In this document: one piece after another, positions 45,521 through 53,130 of the stretch
How positions within the stretch are numbered: the stretch's first letter is position 1
Layout: each line of letters starts with the position of its first letter
NCBI GenBank assembly: GCA_947626435.1
Contig: CANQSB010000004.1
Location: forward strand, 62,001 to 126,000
DNA from: an uncultured Lachnospiraceae bacterium
GTDB lineage: Bacteria > Bacillota > Clostridia > Lachnospirales > Lachnospiraceae
Reading direction: 5' to 3'
DNA length: 64,000 bases
Made by a program: the position numbers and the translations under genes
Notes under the pieces: generated by a model
The model's input: only the letters and a program-made list of their open reading frames with translations
Databases searched by the model: none
What the model was told of the DNA's origin: nothing

Positions 45521-48500
45521 ATGTCATACAAGGAACTGATTGAACAAAGCATACAGGGAGTATACGAAAAAGGAATCGCAACAAAGATATTGCAGCACAT
45601 GGGGAAGATACGCAATGCCTCGGATATTACGCAGGCAAGAAGATGGCCTATGGAACTATTGCAGAATGCAGGAGATCTGGCTTATGAGGACAGGCAGGTA
45701 AGAGTACGGGTTCGCTTGGAAAGGGACCGGTTGGTATTCGAGCATACGGGAATGCCGTTTCGGGTAAGGGACATATTGTCTATTGTAAATCAGGTTTCAT
45801 CAAAAAATCCGGGGGAAACGGTAGGTCAGTTTGGAACAGGCTTTACTACCACCTACCAGCTTAGTGAAAAAGTGGAAATTCGTTCTGTCTTAAAGGAGGA
45901 AGGGCTTCCATATAAGCGTTTTTCTGTCATATTGGATCGCAGCGGCAAGACGCATGAGGAGTTGCACGAGGCTATTGAAAAAAACATGCGAGAGCTTAGC
46001 ATAGCCGATGAAGGTGAAGAGCTGCGCGATTATAATAAGGATGATTTCAATACGGCATTTGTGTATCATTTGGAGAGCAGTCACAGCAGGGAAATTGCGC
46101 TTACAGGTATGAGGGATTTGCGTGATACGATATTGTACATAATGCTTTTCTCGCAGTCAATTAAAAGTGTGGAGCTTGAATTTGCAGAGGGGTTGCTGCA
46201 GGAGGAAGGGCGGCATTTTGTGTATGAGCGCGGCAGTTCGGCAATCGTATCAGGCGGACGCATAACTGAAACAGTTATTATGGAATCCGGTAAACAGCAT
46301 ATTCTGAGGCATATGTCGGACAATGGAATTACGATTGCGGTGGAGTATGATGCCCAAAAGGGATACTTAAAGCTTTCAGAGCGCACTCCCAGGCTCTTTA
46401 TTGATTTTCCGCTAATCGGCGCGGAGGAATTTCCGTTCCCTATGGTGATAAATTCAAGGCGCTTGAATCCAAATGAGCCACGCAGCGGAATTTCTCTTGT
46501 CGACTTGGAGCAGTCAGAGGACTCACGAAAAAATAAGGTGGTAATGGATGAAGCAGTCAGTTTGTACGGAGTATTTTTGAAAGAGGCAGTGGGAATGGGG
46601 CTGTCGGGAATTGAAAATGTGCTTTATATCCCGAAATATCAGGACAATAAAGAATGGTCACGCTTATGGGTGGAAGCACACCTGTATAACAAAATATACG
46701 AGCACATAGCTGATGAAAAAATTTTTGACACTTCTGACGGCATGCAGAGCCTAAACTGCCAGAGCCTTAGTATTTTGCAGGCGGCAACCCCAGAAGAACA
46801 GCAGGGAATGATTAAAATATGCGCTGAGATTGACGGGCTGCTGGTGCCGGAGGGAGAGGTTGACTGGTATTCCGCGCTTGAAAATTACAGTGAGGCTTGC
46901 AGCAGGAGCATTTCGCTGGAAGGGCTTCTGGGAAAAGCCAGCGAATGGAGCGTGCTGGGCAAAATCAAATGTTCTCGGATAGAATGGTGTCAGAAGCTGT
47001 ATGAGCTTGGCATTTCCAATGAAGCAACAGCGACATTGATACGCACAAGCGCTGTGGCAATACTGCCAAACCAATGTGAGAATGACAGGCAGCTCTATAG
47101 AGTGTCAGAGCTGTATCGTGACAACGGGATTCCGGAGGTTTTGAAGGATGTGTCGGAAGAACTGGATAAGCTGAAAGCGTCGAGAGGCATGTGCGGTTCG
47201 GCGGCAAATGCGGTAGAAATAAGGAAAAGACTTCTTCACAGTGATATAAAGGCGGAAAATCTAACGGAGCTGCATGAATATCCGCTGTCAACGCTGATAG
47301 AGTATATTGTACAGCGCAGCAGGCGTGGATTTCCGGTGGAGCAATTTTCATATTATGGAAATACTTATATGCAAGCGTGGCGTAATGCGTGGACAAAGCT
47401 GCTGTGCTGCGGACCGGATAAACCCTTGTATGATATATTCAGGCAAGTTTACGCGGAGGAACTGCCGGATTATAAAAAGCTGGAGGATGAGAGAATATCG
47501 GATTCTTTGTGGAAAAATTCTTATATAGGGCTGTTAGATAACATTTTTGGCGATTTGGAAAAAGCTGGATGTATTGACTCGCTCAAAGCGGAATTGGATG
47601 CTGACTGGCTGAGCAGATTATTTAATGCGGCGCTTGGGTATTATGAAGCTTATAGTTTGAGCGTCAAAAAAATTTTTCCCAACCAGAAAGGAAAGTTTTG
47701 TACGCTTTTGGAGCTTTATGAGGATAAAATCGAGGCGAAGGAACTGAAAAAAATCGTATGCTGTTTCAGCCAGCGTGAGAAAGACTGTAATATATTGGAA
47801 GAGCTTTTATATGAACAGATTAAGCTGGATGGCGGCTGGAATCCACGCGTTATGGCGAATAAGGAGGTGACCTCACGCATATCAAGGGCGGTTAGCAGGC
47901 TTTTGTCGGAAGGCAACCTCAACGATGCGCCGGAGGAGCTTCAGGAGGCATGTACGCTTCTGCTCACATGGCTTCAGGAGCATCCCGGTGAGGCGAAGGA
48001 ATATTTCCCTGAATATTCTACTGAGGAGGAGCAGGCAAAGCTGGTTACATCAAAGGCTGTCGTCAATCTGCAGAAAAAATCGAGAGGGCTTGATAAGCTT
48101 ATGGAGATTGCGGGGACAGAGGATGTGGACGAACTTATTGAAATAATGGAAATGGGAGTGGGGGCAGCAGGAAAGACGGACAAAGACGAATCCGCAGGCG
48201 GCTATGATGAGGCTTCGGGAGTATTTTTCGGAAATGAAATTGGTTTAATGCCTCAAGCTGAGCGTGAAGACATACTTAGGGAAATAGGCAGAGGAGGAGA
48301 GCTTTATGTCATGGAACAAGTCAAGAAGCTGTTTGAAGAGCAGGGGTGGAGCGTTACAAGTGAAAGTCAGGGACTCATCAAATTGAAGAAGGACAGCCAA
48401 GCAGCGCTTTCGACGGAGGACGCTGCCGACAGGAATGACGGAGCGGACTGGATTGGCATTGCGGATGACACATACCAAATGGCAGAGCTTTACCAGCCGG

Positions 48501-48823
48501 ATACGGAAGAATATCATCAGGAAGGGTGGGATATCCGGATAAGGCTTTGGCACTCTGACGAAGAGCAGCCAAAAGAATTTTATATAGAGGTTAAGACGCA
48601 TACGACAGACAGTGAGGTGCATCGCGTACTTAGGCTGTCTGATAGCCAGATGCGTTTGGCTGCTTCTTACGGTGGAAGCTGTTTTGCTGTGATTATGGTA
48701 GACTATAACTGGAAAGCTCATGTGGCGATTGGAATGCGTTGGTTTCCAAATATATTGGAACAGATTTCCAAAGGCAGAATCCGCAGCGCACAGGGAAAGT
48801 ACTGGTTTTTTGTGATAGCATAA
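45521..48823 (+). CDS. Sacsin-like Hsp90-type ATPase fused to a DUF3883 domain
   Basis: The 1100-residue protein starts with a Bergerat-fold ATPase of the sacsin/Hsp90 type. ARRWPMELLQNAGDLA carries the E...N..D of motif I, VFEHTGMPF replaces the DxGxG region, and VGQFGTGFTTTYQLS is the glycine-rich lid. A long central region (about residues 330-930) has no recognisable domain. The C-terminus (about 935-1100) is a DUF3883 domain, often compared with Mrr-like nucleases: IGRGGELYVMEQVKKLFEEQ, a WDIRI region and FYIEVKTH. The start follows TAAGGAGGAATT. Large ATPase-nuclease-like proteins of this kind occur in defence islands; with DUF4238 and XRE neighbours this is a candidate anti-phage gene, unproven. 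Confidence 0.8.
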   Translation: MSYKELIEQSIQGVYEKGIATKILQHMGKIRNASDITQARRWPMELLQNAGDLAYEDRQVRVRVRLERDRLVFEHTGMPFRVRDILSIVNQVSSKNPGETVGQFGTGFTTTYQLSEKVEIRSVLKEEGLPYKRFSVILDRSGKTHEELHEAIEKNMRELSIADEGEELRDYNKDDFNTAFVYHLESSHSREIALTGMRDLRDTILYIMLFSQSIKSVELEFAEGLLQEEGRHFVYERGSSAIVSGGRITETVIMESGKQHILRHMSDNGITIAVEYDAQKGYLKLSERTPRLFIDFPLIGAEEFPFPMVINSRRLNPNEPRSGISLVDLEQSEDSRKNKVVMDEAVSLYGVFLKEAVGMGLSGIENVLYIPKYQDNKEWSRLWVEAHLYNKIYEHIADEKIFDTSDGMQSLNCQSLSILQAATPEEQQGMIKICAEIDGLLVPEGEVDWYSALENYSEACSRSISLEGLLGKASEWSVLGKIKCSRIEWCQKLYELGISNEATATLIRTSAVAILPNQCENDRQLYRVSELYRDNGIPEVLKDVSEELDKLKASRGMCGSAANAVEIRKRLLHSDIKAENLTELHEYPLSTLIEYIVQRSRRGFPVEQFSYYGNTYMQAWRNAWTKLLCCGPDKPLYDIFRQVYAEELPDYKKLEDERISDSLWKNSYIGLLDNIFGDLEKAGCIDSLKAELDADWLSRLFNAALGYYEAYSLSVKKIFPNQKGKFCTLLELYEDKIEAKELKKIVCCFSQREKDCNILEELLYEQIKLDGGWNPRVMANKEVTSRISRAVSRLLSEGNLNDAPEELQEACTLLLTWLQEHPGEAKEYFPEYSTEEEQAKLVTSKAVVNLQKKSRGLDKLMEIAGTEDVDELIEIMEMGVGAAGKTDKDESAGGYDEASGVFFGNEIGLMPQAEREDILREIGRGGELYVMEQVKKLFEEQGWSVTSESQGLIKLKKDSQAALSTEDAADRNDGADWIGIADDTYQMAELYQPDTEEYHQEGWDIRIRLWHSDEEQPKEFYIEVKTHTTDSEVHRVLRLSDSQMRLAASYGGSCFAVIMVDYNWKAHVAIGMRWFPNILEQISKGRIRSAQGKYWFFVIA

Positions 48824-48849
48824 AACAAATATTTTCTATTCCCGAATAA

Positions 48850-48878
48850 TTGACAGCCCTGAATATAAAAAGTATAAT
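48850..48878 (+). promoter_or_regulatory. Perfect promoter of the small Cys/His protein gene
   Basis: TTGACA (48850-48855), 17 bp and TATAAT (48873-48878), 58 bases before the ATG. It is one of the strongest promoters in the window. Confidence 0.9.
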
Positions 48879-48936
48879 TTCTCATATAGAGAACATAATA
48901 AATGTGTGTTGCTGAATACTGAAGGGAGGAATTTGT

Positions 48937-49188
48937 ATGTCATTTTATGGCGGATTAGAGGATATGGATGAGCTTGAAGAAAAAAAGCAGAAAATGCAGG
49001 AAAAGGAAATAGACGACATCATCAAAATGCTCGACAGCAAAACCACAGGCGGCGTAAGCCGTATAAAGGTCGAGGTTTCCGAGCAGCAGGCGCAAGGCAC
49101 AGTCAGCGCCAAGTACCACCATGGCCGTTGCGATGTGGGCAGTCCTTGGGCTACAGGCGAAGTGCGTAATTTTGGCGGCTGCGATTGA
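48937..49188 (+). CDS. Small orphan protein with Cys/His-rich C-terminus (paralogue 1)
   Basis: I do not recognise this 83-residue protein. Residues 1-23 are charged (DELEEKKQKMQEKE). Residues 24-45 (EIDDIIKMLDSKTTGG...) form a probable helix shared with the 70-residue protein at 56259-56471 (10 of 22 identical). The C-terminus holds KYHHGRCDVGSPW and ends NFGGCD, giving two cysteines and two histidines. It could be a metal-binding protein or a precursor peptide with leader and core, but no modification enzyme is in the window. It starts after GGGAGG, has its own perfect promoter and a strong terminator, and faces a heterodimeric ABC exporter. Confidence 0.8.
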   Translation: MSFYGGLEDMDELEEKKQKMQEKEIDDIIKMLDSKTTGGVSRIKVEVSEQQAQGTVSAKYHHGRCDVGSPWATGEVRNFGGCD

Positions 49189-49216
49189 CCTATGCATTAA
49201 ATGTGGTACATATATA

Positions 49217-49260
49217 AAAATGGCGGGAGTATCGATTATTGACCGATATCCCGCCATTTT
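49217..49260. terminator. Terminator between the small gene and the ABC exporter
   Basis: A long stem (49217-49234 with 49244-49260, one bulge) containing AAAATGGCGGGA / TCCCGCCATTTT. It suits both convergent genes. Confidence 0.9.
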
Positions 49261-49266
49261 CACATA

Positions 49267-51066
49267 TCAGTTTCCACCCTTTTCCAACAGAAAATCATAC
49301 TGCGACATAAAGAGGTTGTAATACTCGCCTTTTAAGGCAAGCAGTTCGTCATGAGTGCCTTTTTCAAGAATATTCCCATTGTCAACATACATGATACAGC
49401 TTGCATTTTTTATTGTAGAAAGCCTGTGCGCTATGATAAACGATGTCCTTCCCTCAAGCAGCCTGTTCAAGCCGTTTTGAAGCAAAATCTCCGTTTCGGT
49501 GTCAATGCTTGAGGTCGCCTCGTCGAGTACCAGTATGGCGGGGTTTTCGAGTAGCGCTCTCGCAAAGCTTATAAGCTGGCGCTGTCCTGCCGACAGTCTG
49601 TTGCCGCGCTCATTGACCTGCGTTTGATAGCCGTCCTCCATTTCCATGATAAAGTCGTGTGCGCATACCGTCTTTGCCGCTGCGATAACTTCCTCGTCTG
49701 TGGCGTTTTGGTTGCCATAGCGTATGTTATCCATAATCGTGCCTGAGAATATAAAGCTGTCCTGCATCATAATACCCATCTGTTTTCGCAGTGATTTAAG
49801 CGTTACCTTCGATATGTCAGTGCCGTCAATCAGTATCTCGCCTGAATTTACATTGTAAAAACGGCTGATAAGGTTTACTATAGTCGACTTGCCCGCGCCC
49901 GTAGGTCCGACAATGGCATATGTGTCGCCAGCGTTGGCGGTAAAGCTCACATTGTTTAAAATCTGTACGCCGTCCTCATAGCTGAAGCATACGTTTTTAA
50001 ATTCAACCTTTCCGCTAATCTGCGGCATTTCGCCGGCATCCGGAGCGTCCTTTACATTTACGGGTTCGTCGATAGTCTCAAAAATGCGCTCAAGATAGGC
50101 AATCGCGGTAAGCAGGGAGTTGTAAAATGACGCAAGCGTGTTTATAGGCTCCCAGAACCTTGAAATATACGAAGTAAACGCAATCAGTATGCCGATAGTG
50201 ACACCGTACAGTTCTCCCGAAATCCAGCCAATGCCGATAACGTAAATAAAAGCGGTGGTAACGGTTGAAATACCGTCAATACATGGCCACATGATAAAGT
50301 TGTACTTCACTGCGCGCATCCAGGCGCTTCTGTAGCTGTCGCTAAGACGGTTAAAAATAGAAGTATTTTCCTTTTCACGCACAAAGGACTGTGTGACGCG
50401 TATGCCGTTTATGCTCTCTGCTATGTACGCCGTAAGGTTTGACTGTTTGTTGCTTTGTATCTGCCATGCGTGCCTCTGGCGTTTCTTTACAAATACGATG
50501 ACGCCGATTAATACAGGCAGGCCGCACAGGCAGATTAGCGTAAGCCTTACATGAAGGGCAAACATAAAAATCATGATAAAGATAAGGTTGCACATGTCGG
50601 TAATCGTGTTGATGATACCATTTGAGAGCAAGTCGCTTAAACTGTTTACATAGTTTACGACTCTTACCTGAATTTTACCATGTGGGCGTTCATCATAATA
50701 AGAAAAAGGAAGCTCCTGCAGATGGCAGAATATATCGGAGCGGAGCTGATGCACGATTTCCTGTCCGATACGGCTCGTTATTCTTATCTTAAAATGTATG
50801 CAGACACAAGAATACAATACAATAACGAGTGATATTATTGATATAATAACTATCGCCCTTATATTCTTTGCAGGTATGTACTTATCCATAATTTCACTGA
50901 TAAACAACGGAAACAGCATAGTGAGCGCTGAGGACGACAGCATCAAAAACAGCGCGAGGGCAAGCTGACCCTTATAAGGCTTTACATAATGAAGGACACG
51001 CACAAGCTGATGCACGTCAAATTTGCTTTCCATTACCTCGTCCACGTCATATTTATTTCGTGCCAT
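49267..51066 (-). CDS. ABC exporter subunit with canonical ATPase site
   Basis: The 599-residue half-transporter has six membrane helices and an ATPase domain. The ATPase domain has Walker A GPTGAGKST, signature LSAGQRQL, Walker B LVLDEATSSID and switch IIAHRLST. All catalytic residues are consensus, so it is the active half of a heterodimeric exporter. The ATG at 51066 follows GGGAGGCAGGACTA and overlaps the upstream subunit gene by 14 bases. That overlap gives translational coupling of the two halves. The substrate is unknown; multidrug or peptide export are both plausible. The small Cys/His protein gene lies next to it on the other strand. Confidence 0.92.
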   Translation of the reverse strand: MARNKYDVDEVMESKFDVHQLVRVLHYVKPYKGQLALALFLMLSSSALTMLFPLFISEIMDKYIPAKNIRAIVIISIISLVIVLYSCVCIHFKIRITSRIGQEIVHQLRSDIFCHLQELPFSYYDERPHGKIQVRVVNYVNSLSDLLSNGIINTITDMCNLIFIMIFMFALHVRLTLICLCGLPVLIGVIVFVKKRQRHAWQIQSNKQSNLTAYIAESINGIRVTQSFVREKENTSIFNRLSDSYRSAWMRAVKYNFIMWPCIDGISTVTTAFIYVIGIGWISGELYGVTIGILIAFTSYISRFWEPINTLASFYNSLLTAIAYLERIFETIDEPVNVKDAPDAGEMPQISGKVEFKNVCFSYEDGVQILNNVSFTANAGDTYAIVGPTGAGKSTIVNLISRFYNVNSGEILIDGTDISKVTLKSLRKQMGIMMQDSFIFSGTIMDNIRYGNQNATDEEVIAAAKTVCAHDFIMEMEDGYQTQVNERGNRLSAGQRQLISFARALLENPAILVLDEATSSIDTETEILLQNGLNRLLEGRTSFIIAHRLSTIKNASCIMYVDNGNILEKGTHDELLALKGEYYNLFMSQYDFLLEKGGN

Positions 51067-52840
51067 TAGTCCTGCCTCCCTTCTCAAGCTGACGCGCGGC
51101 CTGTTCCGCCGCATACTTTTCAAATTCTCCGTACTGGTGGCGGAAAACGGTAGCATAATAGCCGTTATTTTTCAGCAGTTCATCATGAGTTCCCTGCTCG
51201 ACAATACGCCCGTCATTTAATACAAGTATCAAATCCGAGTCCTTGATTGACGAAATGCGGTAAGCCACTATAAAGATAGTGCATTTGTGCCCGATAGAAT
51301 TAAGCTGCTTTTGGATGTAGCTTTCCGTTTCCATATCTACGGCAGAGGTAGTGTCGTCGAGTATCAAAATCGAGGGTTCCTTTAAAAGCGCCCTTGCCAG
51401 CGAGATACGCTGTTTTTGCCCGCCGGAAAGCCCTACGCCGCGTTCGCCTACGATAGTGTCATAGCCGTCGGGCATCTGGCGGATAAATTCATCCGCGTCC
51501 GCCATCACAGCCGCGCGCTCGACCTCCTCAAACGGGCAGTCCGGCTTGCTGTAAGCGATGTTTCCTTCTACGGTGTCAGAGAAAAGGAAAACGTCCTGCA
51601 TAGCCATACCGATATTTTGGCGCAGGTTATACAAATCCAAGTCCTTTACGTTTTTGCCGTCAACAAGCACCTCGCCGTCCGTTACGTCATAAAAGCGGCA
51701 CAACAGATTCATGATAGTGGATTTGCCGGAACCGGTAGTGCCCAGTATTCCGACAGTCTGCCCGCTGCGTACCTTGAAGCTCACATTATGTATGATATCC
51801 TCGTCGTCCGCGCTGTAGGAAACGTTTTTAAATTCGACGTCGCCGTTTAAGCGAGGGCATTTGATAGCCTTTTCGGGACGCTTTACATTCGGCTCCTCGC
51901 TGTATGTGGCGTATATTTTTTCGACTGAAGTCGTAAAGCGCTGTATGTCGTTGATACGCCAGCCAATCTGTCGCAGGGGGTTCATAAGCATCCACAGGTA
52001 GCCGTTAATCGTGACATAATTTCCAAGCGTCATATAACCTTGGATGACCATGATGCTGCCTACCAGCATGAGGATAATGGTAAGCATATTTGAGAGAAAT
52101 TCAAACAACGGCACATATTTTGTCCAGATTTCAGCAGCGCCAAGCTCGGCATCGCGGTAAGCGTCGTTTTCCTTGTTGAATTTGCCAATCTCATAGTCCT
52201 CCTTTGAGAAAGCCTTGACTACGCGGTTGCCGCTGACGTTTTCCTGTACAAAGGTGTTGAGAGAGGAGAACTGCTCTCTTATTTTTTGAAAACGCGGACG
52301 CCCCTCCTTTGTCTGGCTGAGCGTGACAAGCAGCGCAAACGGCAGGACGACGCACATGCAAACGGCAAGGCGCCAGCTTACGGTAAAAATCATTATGAGC
52401 GCAAAGAAAAACAGGAAGACGTTTTCATACACTTGATAAATAACGAACGCTATGAAATGACGTATCGCATCCATATCGCCGGTCTGGCGGCTGAGCAAAT
52501 CGCCGGTACGCTTTTTGTTGTAAAAATTAAAGTCCTCCTGCAGGAGCTTTCTGTATACAGTATCACGCATGGCAAAAAGCACATCCTGCGAACATGTTTC
52601 AAAAATGACCTGCGACCAGTAACGCAGCAGACCGCGCAGCAGAGTGATGATAAGCAGCAGCGCGATGAGGCGCGGGAGCAGCTCATACCTTCCTGCCGTA
52701 ATCACGTCGTCAACGATTGAGCCCGACACAATAGGCTTTACAATGGCAAGCACAGAGATAACGGTAGTTATCAATATGCCCAGCGCCATCTTAAAATTGT
52801 ACTTTTTCAAGAATGAGTAAAACCATTTCATAGCAGTCAT
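51053..52840 (-). CDS. ABC exporter subunit with degenerate ATPase site
   Basis: The 595-residue half-transporter has the same six-helix plus ATPase plan with Walker A GTTGSGKST and signature LSGGQKQR. Its Walker B is LILDDTTSAVD (Asp for the catalytic Glu) and the switch is FIVAYRISS (Tyr for His). These are the marks of the non-hydrolysing site in TM287/288- or LmrCD-type heterodimers. It is the first gene of the pair, with a promoter at 52886-52914. It is the intact counterpart of the frameshifted subunit at 25.7-27.4 kb. An alternative ATG lies three codons downstream. Confidence 0.92.
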   Translation of the reverse strand: MTAMKWFYSFLKKYNFKMALGILITTVISVLAIVKPIVSGSIVDDVITAGRYELLPRLIALLLIITLLRGLLRYWSQVIFETCSQDVLFAMRDTVYRKLLQEDFNFYNKKRTGDLLSRQTGDMDAIRHFIAFVIYQVYENVFLFFFALIMIFTVSWRLAVCMCVVLPFALLVTLSQTKEGRPRFQKIREQFSSLNTFVQENVSGNRVVKAFSKEDYEIGKFNKENDAYRDAELGAAEIWTKYVPLFEFLSNMLTIILMLVGSIMVIQGYMTLGNYVTINGYLWMLMNPLRQIGWRINDIQRFTTSVEKIYATYSEEPNVKRPEKAIKCPRLNGDVEFKNVSYSADDEDIIHNVSFKVRSGQTVGILGTTGSGKSTIMNLLCRFYDVTDGEVLVDGKNVKDLDLYNLRQNIGMAMQDVFLFSDTVEGNIAYSKPDCPFEEVERAAVMADADEFIRQMPDGYDTIVGERGVGLSGGQKQRISLARALLKEPSILILDDTTSAVDMETESYIQKQLNSIGHKCTIFIVAYRISSIKDSDLILVLNDGRIVEQGTHDELLKNNGYYATVFRHQYGEFEKYAAEQAARQLEKGGRTNGTK

Positions 52841-52885
52841 AAGTCACACCAAAATCCTTTCATGTGTTTTAATTTTGAGGCTTGT

Positions 52886-52914
52886 TCAATAGAGTTTACT
52901 CCATATTTTGACAA
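52886..52914 (-). promoter_or_regulatory. Promoter of the second ABC exporter operon
   Basis: On the minus strand TTGTCA (52914-52909), 17 bp and TATTGA (52891-52886). The rest of the 290-base gap to the helicase gene is AT-rich. It has a weak plus-strand TTGACT...TAGACT pair near 52997-53025 and a GTCTGC/GCAGAC dyad (53056-53075). Confidence 0.55.
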
Positions 52915-53130
52915 TAGTAAAGAGAAAAAAAGCTTTTTTGAAGAAAATTTCCTTAAAAAATTGCCATGTTTTATTTTAGAAGTTTTTGAAAAGCTTTGAC
53001 TATCAGGAAAAGGTAGAGTAGACTATATAATAAAGAAGGATTAGGCTTGAAATTTGTCTGCGTGAGTGGGCAGACGGATAGTATAAATATCAGGACAGGC
53101 AGATTATCAATATAGTCGGGATAAGCAAAA

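Noticed and set aside
49217-49260. Long inverted repeat as the end of an insertion sequence
   Set aside because: It has the stem and T-run of a terminator between convergent genes, with no transposase or second copy nearby.
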